Positions 37,335 to 47,674 of a stretch of DNA of 64,000 nucleotides are shown here, in pieces (position 1 is the stretch's first letter; each line of letters begins with the position of its first letter). The stretch spans positions 1 through 64,000 of the forward strand of contig URPK01000008.1 in assembly GCA_900549715.1 (NCBI GenBank), read 5' to 3'. Origin of the DNA: an uncultured Collinsella sp. (GTDB lineage Bacteria > Actinomycetota > Coriobacteriia > Coriobacteriales > Coriobacteriaceae). A program made the translations under genes and the position numbers. The notes below the pieces were generated by a model. The model did not search any database. It was given only the letters and a program-made list of their open reading frames with translations, and was not told the DNA's origin.

Positions 37335-38423
37335 CTAGTCTAAGCGGACCGGATCGTGGGGGTAGGCGTTGAGAATCTCGACGCCGTTCTCGGTCACCAG
37401 GGCTAGGTCCTCGATGCGGACGCCGGTGTGACCGGGGAGGTATATACCCGGTTCGATAGAGAACGTCATGCCCGGCTCTACGACCTGCTCGTTGGCGAGC
37501 GAGACATCGCCCGGCTCGTGGTCTTGCAGACCGATTGAGTGACCCAGGCGGTGCGTAAAGTACTGCCCATAGCCCGCATCCTCAATCACGTCGCGTGCGG
37601 CGCGGTCCAAGTCGCACATACGAACGCCCGGCGTGATGAGCGCCTCGGCGGCCTCGTTGGCGCGGCGCACGATGTCGTAGACGTGTGCGGTCTCCTCGTC
37701 CGGCTGGCCCCAAAAGAACGTGCGTGTCATGTCCGAGCAGTAGTTGCGACGGCGTCCGCCAATGTCGAACAGCACCACGTCGCCATGCTTGAGCACGGTA
37801 TCGTCGGGTTCGTGATGCGGGTCGCCGGCGTTGGCGCCAAAGCTCACGATGGGCGGAAAGCTAAAGCCCTCGCAGCCGTGCTTGCGGTACAGGCCGAGCA
37901 TCTGGTCGGCGATTTCGCGCTCCGTCACGCCCTCGTGGACGAGTTTGATGGCATCGGCCATCACGGCGTCGTTGGCGGCCGAGGACACGCGCATAAGCTC
38001 CTGCTCGGCGGCATCCTTGTAGGTGCGCGCGGCGGTGACGGCAAAGTCACCCAGGAAAAACTCGCTTGCGGCGTGGTGCTCTATGAGCGGCATCAAAAAG
38101 CCGGAACGCATGACAGTGTCGACGCCAAGCGGCTTGGCTGGGTCGATCTCACTCGCGATGGCGTCGGTCACGACGTCGGTGTCGGTGTGGTAGGCCACGC
38201 GGGCATTGTCGTACTCGGGCAGCTGATGCAGGGCGTTGACTAAGATCACGGGCTCGTCATCGCGCGCGAGCAGCACGCCGCAAAAACGCTCGAACATATC
38301 GGCATAAAAGCCGGTCAGATAGTAGATCGACCACGGGTCATTCACAAGCAGCTGCGCGCCGGGGTGCTGAGCCTCGAGCGCATCGAGCACGCGCGCCACA
38401 CGCTGGTCATCGACATGTGCCAT
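37335..38423 (-). CDS. M24 family metallopeptidase (Xaa-Pro aminopeptidase/prolidase-like)
   Basis: A 362-residue cytoplasmic peptidase that removes residues before proline, with a dinuclear metal site. The pita-bread C-domain has the metal ligands in order: DIGGRRRNYCSDMTRTF (two Asp), HRLGHSIGL (His), FSIEPGIY (Glu) and RIEDLALVTENG (Glu). An N-terminal creatinase-like domain occupies the first 130 residues. Start at 38423 has AAAGGA upstream. The gene is enclosed by 33-bp inverted repeats and surrounded by other hairpins. Confidence 0.9.
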   Translation of the reverse strand: MAHVDDQRVARVLDALEAQHPGAQLLVNDPWSIYYLTGFYADMFERFCGVLLARDDEPVILVNALHQLPEYDNARVAYHTDTDVVTDAIASEIDPAKPLGVDTVMRSGFLMPLIEHHAASEFFLGDFAVTAARTYKDAAEQELMRVSSAANDAVMADAIKLVHEGVTEREIADQMLGLYRKHGCEGFSFPPIVSFGANAGDPHHEPDDTVLKHGDVVLFDIGGRRRNYCSDMTRTFFWGQPDEETAHVYDIVRRANEAAEALITPGVRMCDLDRAARDVIEDAGYGQYFTHRLGHSIGLQDHEPGDVSLANEQVVEPGMTFSIEPGIYLPGHTGVRIEDLALVTENGVEILNAYPHDPVRLD

Positions 38424-38519
38424 ACATCGTCCTTTCGCTAGGTTGCCACCATGGTATCCCATGCCCGGCACATAGGGACGTTCCTTTTATGCCGGCACCT
38501 TGGGACACTCCTTGCAAAA

Positions 38520-38552
38520 GCAGCCAAAAGAGCCCCGTCCCAAATTAGCTGC
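38520..38552. repeat. right 33-bp inverted repeat bracketing the M24 peptidase gene
   Basis: Counterpart of 37072-37104; it abuts the stop codon of the DUF1667 gene. GGGAC-containing sequence at 38474-38504 lies next to it. Confidence 0.8.
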
Positions 38553-38951
38553 TTAGGTTGGATCGATGTTCATGCTGGCGACAAGGTCAATGTTGGTGCC
38601 GAGAAGATCTTCCTGCACGACGTCGCCCATGCGGATGGGGGCGTCGACGACTAGGCCGCGGATGAGGTCCATCGCCTGGGCATGGAGTTCGAGCGGGATG
38701 GCTTCGGCCGTGCGCACGGGCAGCAGCGCCTCGTCGCCGCCGGATACGGCCACGGTGGTGGTAAGCACGCGCATGGGACAGGTGAGCTCCTGATGCGCGA
38801 ACGTATCGCCACGTGGGCAGCTGTTGCCGGTTACGGAGTGCACCTCTGCCACGGCGCCGTCTGTGTCGCGCTCCACCTCTACGGTCAGGAGGCACTCGGA
38901 TGGGCAGGTGGTGCAGTTGAACTGCAGCGTTTCAATCGCGTTTGTGCTCAT
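38553..38951 (-). CDS. DUF1667 protein (iron-sulfur/zinc-cysteine partner of a GlpA-type oxidoreductase)
   Basis: A 132-residue protein with FNCTTCPSECLLTVE near the N-terminus and further cysteines (SCPRGDTF, TCPMRVLT), the DUF1667 pattern. In other anaerobes it is the third gene after a GlpA-like dehydrogenase and a NAD/FAD oxidoreductase, and may act as an electron-transfer subunit. It starts five bases after the upstream gene's stop, consistent with an operon. Confidence 0.83.
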   Translation of the reverse strand: MSTNAIETLQFNCTTCPSECLLTVEVERDTDGAVAEVHSVTGNSCPRGDTFAHQELTCPMRVLTTTVAVSGGDEALLPVRTAEAIPLELHAQAMDLIRGLVVDAPIRMGDVVQEDLLGTNIDLVASMNIDPT

Positions 38952-38955
38952 GACT

Positions 38956-40302
38956 CTACGCCTCCTCAACGGGGTCGTCGGACAGGACAATCTCGCTAAC
39001 ACCCAAGTCGAGCGCATGCTGAATCACCTTTGCCGGCAGCGGGAAGCTTTCCATGACGCTCGGTTTAAACGGGCGGACTTTGCCCGCAAACACTTCTTCT
39101 CCGTTGGCCAAGATGCGTACTCGAGCGGTATCGACCGGCCGGCGCACGCGGAAGTTGAGCTTGGTGAGCGCCACGGCCGTAATGCGTCCCGGCAGCGCGT
39201 ATCCCGCAATGCCGGCAGGGGAGACGGCGAGCTCGCAGTCCGGAACGACGCCCGCGGCGGTCCCCAGCGCGTACGCCGCTGCAGCTGCGCCAGCCCTCTC
39301 GGACTCGGTCGTCACATTGTCTGCCAGGTCGTGCACGTGCAGCACGTTGCCGTAGGCAAAGATGCCCGGTACGCCCGTCTGCAGGCTCTGGTTCACCACG
39401 GCGCCGCGCGTGCGCGGATCAAGCTCTACACCCGCGGCAACCGAAAGCTCGTTCTCGGGAATCAGACCCACCGAAAGCAGCAACGTGTCGCACGGAACAA
39501 TGCGCTCGGTACCCGGAATGGGCGCCAGGTGCTCGTCGACCTGACTCACCTCGACGGCCTCCACACGGTCGTGCCCGATCACGCGCGTGACGGTGGCGGA
39601 CAGGTGCAGCGGAATGCCAAAGTCGTCCAGACAGTTCTTGACATTGCGGCGCAGTCCGTTGGCGTACGGCATAAGCTCGTACACGCCCTCGACCGAAATC
39701 CCCTCGAGCGTGCAGCGGCGCGCCATGATCAGCCCGATATCGCCCGAGCCCAAAATGACGGCACGCGAGCCGGGCTTGAGGTTTTCGATATTGATGTATC
39801 GCTGCGCCAGGCCGGCCGTAAACACGCCAGCGGGACGGCTGCCGGGGATCTTGATCTCGCTGCGGGTACGCTCGCGGCAACCCATGGCAAGGACGACCGC
39901 CCGTCCGGTGAGCTGCAGCATGCCGGTGGGGCTCATGAGCGTGACGGTGTGGACCGCGGTGTCTTCCGCAGGCTCGCCTGAATCAATCCCAATCACCATG
40001 CTGTTCAGGAACAGCGCAATATCGGTTGCATGCACCTGGTCGATAAAGCGCTGCGCGTACTCGGGACCGGTGAGCTCCTGTTTAAAGTGCGACAGGCCAA
40101 AGCCGGGGTGGATGCACTGGCGGAGGATGCCGCCCAGGTGCTGCTCGCGCTCCACGATGGCCACGCGTGCGCCTGCCTTATGCGCGGCCAGCGCGGCCGC
40201 CATGCCGGCAGGTCCGCCGCCGATAACGACCACGTCAAAGACTTGCGTTTGCACGGCTTCTACGACGTCGCAATCAATCGCGCTCGATTTGAATTTCGCC
40301 AT
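38956..40302 (-). CDS. FAD-dependent NAD(P)-disulfide-type oxidoreductase
   Basis: A 448-residue flavoprotein. FAD-binding VVVIGGGPAGMAAALAAHKAGA near residue 25 and a second nucleotide loop VILGSGDIGLIMARRCTLEG near residue 190. It resembles the middle subunit of anaerobic glycerol-3-phosphate or related dehydrogenase systems. One base separates the upstream stop from its ATG (40302), and GGGGGTG within the upstream gene serves as binding site. Confidence 0.86.
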   Translation of the reverse strand: MAKFKSSAIDCDVVEAVQTQVFDVVVIGGGPAGMAAALAAHKAGARVAIVEREQHLGGILRQCIHPGFGLSHFKQELTGPEYAQRFIDQVHATDIALFLNSMVIGIDSGEPAEDTAVHTVTLMSPTGMLQLTGRAVVLAMGCRERTRSEIKIPGSRPAGVFTAGLAQRYINIENLKPGSRAVILGSGDIGLIMARRCTLEGISVEGVYELMPYANGLRRNVKNCLDDFGIPLHLSATVTRVIGHDRVEAVEVSQVDEHLAPIPGTERIVPCDTLLLSVGLIPENELSVAAGVELDPRTRGAVVNQSLQTGVPGIFAYGNVLHVHDLADNVTTESERAGAAAAAYALGTAAGVVPDCELAVSPAGIAGYALPGRITAVALTKLNFRVRRPVDTARVRILANGEEVFAGKVRPFKPSVMESFPLPAKVIQHALDLGVSEIVLSDDPVEEA

Positions 40303-40303
40303 C

Positions 40304-41767
40304 CTAGCGCACCCCCTTCAGCGGTCCCTCAACCAGCCAAGATCCGGCGTCCTCCAACAGTACCTCGCTGGGGTCGCAGCCCAGTTCGCGCGCCAGGATC
40401 GCTACCACGCGGCTCTGGCAAAAGCCGCTCTGGCACCGACCCATGCCGGCGCGGCAGCGGCGCTTGACGCCCTCGACCGAAACCGCGCCCGGGCGGCGCC
40501 GAATCGCGGCCACGATCTCGGCCTCGGGCACCGTCTCGCAGCGGCAGACAATCTGTCCCCACGCGGGATCCGACTCGATCAGCTCCTCCTTGCGCGCCAG
40601 CGGTGCGCGGTCAAAGTCGTCCGGCTCGCGGCGAATTGGATTCCAGTCCGCCCGCTCGCGCAGCTCCACGCCCGACTCACGCATCACAAGTTCTATACGC
40701 TCGGCAATGGCAGGCGCGCTCGCCACGCCTGGGGACTGAATGCCCGCCGCTTGGAAGAGCCCCGGCACCACGGCCGACTGTCCAATAAAGAAGTCGTTCG
40801 TTCCCCGAATGACCGGACGCCCGCCGGCAAACGCACGCACCACGCGGTGCGTCTCCAGGTCGGGCACCAGCTTGCGCGCGCCGTTCAGGAGCGCGTTTAC
40901 ATCGCTCGCATAGGTCTGCGTGTCGCCCGGCTCGCGCACGGCGGCCGTCGCGGTAATCACGGTGTTGCCGTGCACGGTTCCCGTGACGATAACGCCCTTG
41001 GACACCGGCATGGGAACGGGGTAGAGCGGCATGAGCGCCCGCGGCTCCTTGTCCAGCACCACGATGTTGCCCTGGCGCCAGACCATCTGAAACTCTTCGG
41101 CGCCCGCCATATGCGAGATGTCCGCGGCGCCGTTGCCCGCGGCGTTGATCAGGTAGCGGCAGCGCACCTCTCCGGCGGGCGTCGCCAGCGTAAAGCGCAC
41201 AGCCCCGTCGGTAGTCTCGCCGCCAGCAACCTCAATCGCTTCCACCGGCGCAGACCGCATAAATGTCACGCCGTTGGCGACGGCGTTCTCCAGCGCGGCA
41301 ATGGCGACCTCAAAGGGATCGACAAAGCCAGTCGAGGGGCACCATAGCGCGCACGTGGCCAGGGCACTCGCGCGCGGTTCCAGCTCGTGGATGCGCTCGG
41401 GGCCGATAATCGACAGCTCGGGAACGCCGTTGGCTATGCCATTCTGGCGAAGCTTCTCCATATGCGTGCGGTCCTCGTCGCTAAAGCCCAGCACCATCGA
41501 CCCGGTGCGACAGAACAGAAAGCCCAGCTCCTGCGCCCACGTACCGTACAACTCGCAGCCACGGGCGTTGACCTGCGCCTTTACGGTGCCCGGCGCCGGA
41601 TCGTAGCCGGCGTGCACCAGGCCGCCGTTGGCCTTCGACGCGCCCAGGGCGATATCGTTGGCCGCCTCGACCACGCAAATGGACAAGTCATAGCGCGCGA
41701 GCTGCCGCGCGATGGCGCACCCGGTAATGCCCGCGCCCACAATTGCGATATCAAACGTTTCTGCCAC
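40304..41767 (-). CDS. GlpA-like FAD-dependent dehydrogenase with C-terminal 2Fe-2S (BFD-like) domain
   Basis: A 487-residue DAO-fold flavoprotein: FAD loop IAIVGAGITGCAIARQLARY near residue 7, then a catalytic domain, and a C-terminal BFD-like cluster domain with CRCETVPEAEI and RCRAGMGRCQSGFC. It likely oxidises glycerol 3-phosphate or a 2-hydroxyacid. Start is GTG 41767 with GGGAGG four bases upstream. It heads the minus-strand operon with the FAD oxidoreductase and DUF1667; the repeat array lies just upstream. Confidence 0.86.
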   Translation of the reverse strand: MAETFDIAIVGAGITGCAIARQLARYDLSICVVEAANDIALGASKANGGLVHAGYDPAPGTVKAQVNARGCELYGTWAQELGFLFCRTGSMVLGFSDEDRTHMEKLRQNGIANGVPELSIIGPERIHELEPRASALATCALWCPSTGFVDPFEVAIAALENAVANGVTFMRSAPVEAIEVAGGETTDGAVRFTLATPAGEVRCRYLINAAGNGAADISHMAGAEEFQMVWRQGNIVVLDKEPRALMPLYPVPMPVSKGVIVTGTVHGNTVITATAAVREPGDTQTYASDVNALLNGARKLVPDLETHRVVRAFAGGRPVIRGTNDFFIGQSAVVPGLFQAAGIQSPGVASAPAIAERIELVMRESGVELRERADWNPIRREPDDFDRAPLARKEELIESDPAWGQIVCRCETVPEAEIVAAIRRRPGAVSVEGVKRRCRAGMGRCQSGFCQSRVVAILARELGCDPSEVLLEDAGSWLVEGPLKGVR

Positions 41768-41936
41768 GGTGCCTCCCAGACGAGTTGACAGGCCGTCAAT
41801 AGGACTATCCTACGGTCTGCACGCCCTCAGTGCAGCGGCAATGCGGCGAACAGCCCCGCAACACCCGCCAACGGCAGGCGAGGGGAGACTCAGGACCATC
41901 TGTGACCTCGTCTGCCGCCCCTAGTGTCGGGGGTTT

Positions 41937-42474
41937 GTCTCGTTCTGTAACAGTAAGCAGAAGAGTTGGATTCCAGATGTTACAGATCGAGACGTTTGCC
42001 AGTCGGCCCCTCCGTTTGTCTTGATTTGTAACAGTAAGAGGAGAAAATCGGTCCTATGTGTTACAGATTGAGATTTAAAGTCAGGGAGAGATTTTCTGTC
42101 TCGATCTGTAACATCTAGGGACCGTTTTGGGGTCTAGATGTTACAGATTTAGATGAACCTATCAGTCGGTTTCGAATGTCTAAATCTGTAACGGTTAGAC
42201 CTGTTTTTGCCGAGTTGTTGTTACAGATTGAGATATTGAGATTGGACGTTTTCCTTTGTCTTGATCTGTAACAGATAGAAGGGTTTATGACCCCTAGTTG
42301 TTACAGATTGAGATATTTAACGGAGGTCTCACCGTTCATCTCGATCTGTAACAGTAAGAGGGGTTTTGGGGCCTAAGATGTTACAGATTGAGATTTAAGT
42401 CGGGGAGGGGCCCCTGTGTCTCGATCTGTAACACCTAGACCCGAATTTGCCGAGTATCTGTTACAGATTGAGAT
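41937..42474. repeat. array of 14 alternating 16-bp arms forming seven tandem dyads at 80-bp period
   Basis: Left arms (consensus GTCTCGATCTGTAACA) start at 41937, 42018, 42098, 42178, 42258, 42338 and 42418. Right arms (consensus TGTTACAGATTGAGAT) start at 41978, 42059, 42139, 42219, 42299, 42379 and 42459. Left-to-right distance is always 41. The spacers are 25 bases inside a dyad and 23 (once 24) between dyads. Inner spacers often extend the pairing (TAGA...TCTA), giving potential stems beyond 20 bp. The arms are strongly conserved, the spacers poorly. The array lies between the start of a GlpA-like gene (minus) and a zinc-ribbon gene (plus). Confidence 0.95.
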
Positions 42475-42574
42475 GTTTGTGTCCGCGCCAGCCCCGCGCC
42501 TAGCCGTGGTCCCATATAAACAAACCCCGTGGTAAAATTGACCGAACTATAAATATTCCGAAAGGTACACCTCA

Positions 42575-43006
42575 ATGTCCAAGTACATCTCCGAGCTCAT
42601 GTCGCCGCAGCTTATGGGCGTCGTCTATGCCTTCGTTGGCTTTATCATCGCCCTGTATGTGCTGTCGGTCGTCTATGTGTTCATCGACGCCCGCCGCCGC
42701 GGCGCCAGCGCCTACGTGGCATGGGGCATCATCGCCCTCATCCCGTTTGTGGGCCTCATCGCCTACCTGGTCCTGCGCCCGCACTCTTACGCGGCCGACC
42801 GCGAGGAGCAGGAGTTGGACATGGCCCTGCGCGAGCGCCAGCTTGCCCAGTACGGTACCTGCCCGCAGTGCGGCGCCCCCATCGAGAAGGACTTTGTCGT
42901 CTGCCCCGTGTGCGACACCCAGGTTCGCAACGTGTGCCCCAGCTGCCATCGTCCGCTCGACGCGCACTGGAAGGTCTGCCCCTACTGCCGAACTCGCATC
43001 CAGTAA
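42575..43006 (+). CDS. membrane-anchored double zinc-ribbon protein
   Basis: A 143-residue protein with two hydrophobic helices (about residues 12-37 and 46-68; the second is IPFVGLIAYLVLRP, as in PLDc_N-type segments). A soluble C-terminal half carries four CxxC pairs: CPQC, CPVC, CPSC and CPYC, which would bind two zinc ions. Function unknown; it may be a small membrane regulator or scaffold. GAAAGG precedes ATG 42575. The repeat array ends 100 bases upstream. Confidence 0.8.
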   Translation: MSKYISELMSPQLMGVVYAFVGFIIALYVLSVVYVFIDARRRGASAYVAWGIIALIPFVGLIAYLVLRPHSYAADREEQELDMALRERQLAQYGTCPQCGAPIEKDFVVCPVCDTQVRNVCPSCHRPLDAHWKVCPYCRTRIQ

Positions 43007-43129
43007 CGCATCCATCGCCGGGCCGGCCGCAAGCCACGGGCACAGCGCACCACGGGCGCCGCGCGTCACGCGCAAGCCGCACGCGCGCCCCGCAGCCCCG
43101 CCCCACACGATGAAGCATGCGTAGAAAAT

Positions 43130-43160
43130 CGCCCGCCGTGCCATTAAGGTGCGGCGGGCG
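43130..43160 (+). terminator. 13-bp hairpin between the zinc-ribbon gene and thrS
   Basis: CGCCCGCCGTGCC (43130-43142) pairs with 43148-43160 (two wobble pairs) around ATTAA, followed by CTTGTAT. It probably ends the zinc-ribbon transcript. The remaining 43007-43129 stretch holds nothing I recognise. Confidence 0.65.
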
Positions 43161-43259
43161 CTTGTATACCAAGGCAACCTGCCTATAATGATGCAAGTCA
43201 AAAACGCCGAACGCATCGCACGCACTTGCATCAGGCATCCGAGAGGAGAAAACATACCC

Positions 43260-45023
<1,764 letters not shown>

Positions 45024-45046
45024 CACAAACTATACAAGAATTAACA

Positions 45047-45080
45047 AAGGCGATCGTCCTTTTGGGCGGTCGCCTTTTTT
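45047..45080 (+). terminator. intrinsic terminator 1 after thrS
   Basis: A 13-bp stem (45047-45059 with 45064-45076, two wobble pairs), TTTT loop and a T-run. Confidence 0.9.
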
Positions 45081-45094
45081 GTTGTCTATAGAAG

Positions 45095-45126
45095 AAAAGC
45101 CGCTGGTTAGAGCGGCTTTTTTGTTG
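45095..45126 (+). terminator. intrinsic terminator 2 after thrS
   Basis: AAAAGCCGCT (45095-45104) pairs with 45111-45120 around GGTTAG, followed by TT and more T. Tandem with the previous terminator. Confidence 0.88.
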
Positions 45127-45127
45127 T

Positions 45128-45263
45128 GCAAAAAGGTACAGGTTTTTGTAGAGGCGTATGGAGATGCACCCATTCGCGGCGCTTTTTGTGCAATCTGGGC
45201 AAACGCGAGCAGTTTGCTCGTATAATGAGCAACGTCGAAAGATACAAAAACCTGTACTTTTGC
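45128..45263. repeat. long-span GGTAC dyad upstream of the polysaccharide locus (family C-like)
   Basis: 45128-45150 pairs with 45243-45263 except for a two-base insertion; the arms contain GTACAGGTTTTTGTA. The 92-base interior contains TATAATGAGC, a possible -10. The element sits where the promoter and leader of the polysaccharide locus should be. Confidence 0.65.
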
Positions 45264-45360
45264 GACTGCGCCTAGCTGAGAGCGAGAAGCCTGTTCTTAA
45301 CGCCCCTGCATTCGTGTGCGTCGCGGATGCGAGTTAAGGGTGTGAGAGGTGGAACAGACA

Positions 45361-45939
45361 ATGCGGCGCCAAGAGCAGCTGCCCGGCGCCTTTAGTGGCG
45401 CCACTACCAACAGCCAGCATGGCCGCGTCCGCTGGTATCTGGTCCACACTCCCCATGGTAAAGAGCGCGAGACCTGTGAAAAAGTCCGCCGCATAATCCC
45501 GCACGAGCTGATGCAGGACGCTTTTGTGATGCAAAAGGAGTTCTGGTTTAAGCGGGACGGCGCCTGGTCGCTCCAAACCAAACCTATGTACAAGGAATAC
45601 TTCTTCGTCGCCACGCGCGATGCCGCCCTGCTCGATAGGGCTTTGGCCCAGTTGAGCTTTGGCTGCCGCATTGCTGGCAGCAGGGAGCGGGCCTATGCGC
45701 CCATGCCGGACGATGCGCAGGACTGGTACCGCAGCGTGCTCGACGACGACGGCGTGGTGCGCAACAGCGTGGCCCGCATAGAAGACGGCGTGCTGCACAT
45801 AGAGCAGGGGCCCTTGGTGGGGCAAGAGGCCCGTGTAATGAAGATCGACCGTCATAAGCGCTGGTGCCTGGTGGACGTGGGCGAAGGCGACTCCGCATTT
45901 AGGGAGCTGCTTCCGTTGGACGTGCCCAGTAAGACGTAA
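45361..45939 (+). CDS. NusG-paralogue transcription antiterminator (LoaP/UpxY/RfaH type)
   Basis: The N-terminal NGN domain begins with RVRWYLVHTPHGKERETCEKV and keeps the RNA-polymerase-binding layout (KPMYKEYFFVAT). The C-terminal 60 residues form a KOW-like domain (GPLVGQEARVMKIDRHKRW). As the first gene of a 13-kb polysaccharide locus it probably lets RNA polymerase read through terminators in that operon. ATG 45361 has GAGGTGG eight bases upstream; GTG 45349 is an alternative start. Confidence 0.83.
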   Translation: MRRQEQLPGAFSGATTNSQHGRVRWYLVHTPHGKERETCEKVRRIIPHELMQDAFVMQKEFWFKRDGAWSLQTKPMYKEYFFVATRDAALLDRALAQLSFGCRIAGSRERAYAPMPDDAQDWYRSVLDDDGVVRNSVARIEDGVLHIEQGPLVGQEARVMKIDRHKRWCLVDVGEGDSAFRELLPLDVPSKT

Positions 45940-45947
45940 GGGAGACG

Positions 45948-46823
45948 TTGCGCCGGCAATTCGTTCGCATTTTGAATTTATCGATTGGGGGATCCCTGGG
46001 GGACAGGGACGTAAGTATTACTGTGGCTGCTAAAGAAATAACAGAGAGCAATGCGCCCGAAGGCGCGGCGCTCATTGCTCAGACCATGGACCGGCGCGAG
46101 GACGCGGCGGGTGCTGGGGTCGGCGCTGAGGTAGACACGGGGACGGTGAGCCTCCCGGGCTCGCGCGAGTTCGCCGCAGAGTCCCGTGCGCTCGACACGA
46201 GGTCGTTCGGTTATCGCTTCGTGAAGCGCACCTTCGACATAGGCCTCAGTTTCTGCGTCTGTGCCGTGGGGCTCATCCCCGGTGCGGTGCTCTGCGCATT
46301 CATCGCGGCGGACACTAAGGGCGCTCCCCTCTACGCGCACGAGCGTGCGGGGCGCTTCGGCCGCCCCATCCACGTGCTCAAGTTCCGCTCCATGGTCGCC
46401 GATGCCGACGACGTGGAGAAGTACCTCACGCCGGCACAGATTGAGGAGTGGCACCGCGAGCGCAAGGTCACAAACGATCCCCGAATCACCAAGCTAGGCC
46501 GCGTCCTGCGCAAGACGTCCCTGGACGAGCTGCCCCAGTTCTTCAACGTGCTTGTGGGGCAGCTATCCGTAATCGGGCCCCGGGCCATCACCTACGAGGA
46601 GCTCGGGAATTTCACACACGAGCAGCAAGTGCAGGTTCTTGCCGTCCCCCAGGGCATCACCGGTGCCTGGCAGTCGGGCCCGCGCAACCTCGCGACCTTC
46701 GAGAACGGCCTGCGCCAGGAGTTCGAGCTCGCCTACGCGCGCGGCGCGAACCTCAAGGCCGACTGGCGGGTCTTCTTCAAGACCTTCTCTGTGATGTTCG
46801 GCAAGAACAAGACGGGGAGGTAG
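45948..46823 (+). CDS. undecaprenyl-phosphate phosphoglycosyltransferase (initiating sugar transferase)
   Basis: Attaches the first sugar phosphate to undecaprenyl phosphate at the membrane. A single hydrophobic segment (GLSFCVCAVGLIPGAVLCAF) precedes the bacterial sugar transferase domain: APLYAHERAGRFGRPIHVLKFRSM, TNDPRITKLGRVLRKTSLDELPQ and GQLSVIGPRAI. The N-terminal 85 residues are polar and variable. Start is uncertain: TTG 45948 has GGGAG close by, and a GTG lies at 46023. It is the first enzymatic gene of the locus. Confidence 0.88.
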   Translation: MRRQFVRILNLSIGGSLGDRDVSITVAAKEITESNAPEGAALIAQTMDRREDAAGAGVGAEVDTGTVSLPGSREFAAESRALDTRSFGYRFVKRTFDIGLSFCVCAVGLIPGAVLCAFIAADTKGAPLYAHERAGRFGRPIHVLKFRSMVADADDVEKYLTPAQIEEWHRERKVTNDPRITKLGRVLRKTSLDELPQFFNVLVGQLSVIGPRAITYEELGNFTHEQQVQVLAVPQGITGAWQSGPRNLATFENGLRQEFELAYARGANLKADWRVFFKTFSVMFGKNKTGR

Positions 46824-46825
46824 GT

Positions 46826-47674
46826 ATGGATTCCCAGACTTTCCCTCCCTACAGCGTGCTCATGAGTCTCTATGCCAAGGAGCGCGCAGAGTACCTGCGC
46901 GAGGCGCTGGACTCGATGCTCGACCAGACGGTGCCCCCGGCGGAGGTCGTCGTCGTGAAGGACGGCCCGCTGACTGACGAGCTCGAGGACGTCCTCTCCG
47001 AGTACGACGCGGCCAACCACGGCCTGTTCAGTTTCGTTTCCTACCCCGAGAACAGAGGCCTCGGCTACGCGCTTGCCCGGGGCATTGAGGCGTGCTCAAA
47101 TGAGGTCATAGCCCGCATGGACACCGATGACCACGCCCTTTCGGGGCGCATGGAGCGCCAGCTTGCTCTCATGTCCGAGCAGGGACTCGACATGGTGGGC
47201 AGCAATGTGACGGAGTTTATCGAGGCCTGGGACAAGCCCGTGGCAACGACGGACCTGCCCATAACCCACGACGAGATCGTCGCCTATTCCAAGCGCCGCA
47301 ACCCCTTCCGGCACCCGCCCATGACCTTCCGGCGCTCGAAGGTGCTCGCCGCTGGGAGTTACAACGCCGACTTCCCCTACTTCGAAGACTGGGATCTCTT
47401 CAACCGGATGCTTGCCTCGGGCTGCCGTGCGGCCAACGTGCACGAGGCCCTTGTGGCAATGCGCGTGAGCCCAGACTTCTACGCTCGCAGAGGAGGTCGA
47501 GGCTATCTGTCGCACGCGCGGCGCTTCAAGCGGGCGCAGCTGGCATGTGGGTATTTCAGCGCTGCCGACTACTTCATCTCGTTTGTTCCCCAGGCAGTTG
47601 TCTGCCTCATGCCCAACGCCCTTCGCGGGCTCGTATACACAAGGATTCTCCGGAAAGGGGGAGATGCGGAGTGA
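46826..47674 (+). CDS. family 2 glycosyltransferase
   Basis: A 282-residue GT-A enzyme. SVLMSLYAKERAEYLREALDSML opens the domain and ARMDTDDHALSGRMERQL contains the DxD metal site. FRHPPMTFRRSKVLAAG and YFEDWDLFNRM match the acceptor side of this family. GGGGAGG precedes ATG 46826. It would add a sugar to the lipid-linked repeat unit. Its stop overlaps the GTG of the next gene. Confidence 0.88.
   Translation: MDSQTFPPYSVLMSLYAKERAEYLREALDSMLDQTVPPAEVVVVKDGPLTDELEDVLSEYDAANHGLFSFVSYPENRGLGYALARGIEACSNEVIARMDTDDHALSGRMERQLALMSEQGLDMVGSNVTEFIEAWDKPVATTDLPITHDEIVAYSKRRNPFRHPPMTFRRSKVLAAGSYNADFPYFEDWDLFNRMLASGCRAANVHEALVAMRVSPDFYARRGGRGYLSHARRFKRAQLACGYFSAADYFISFVPQAVVCLMPNALRGLVYTRILRKGGDAE

Noticed and set aside
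41937..42474. CRISPR array
   Set aside because: Repeats alternate in orientation, are only 16 bp, spacers share residual similarity, and no cas genes are present.
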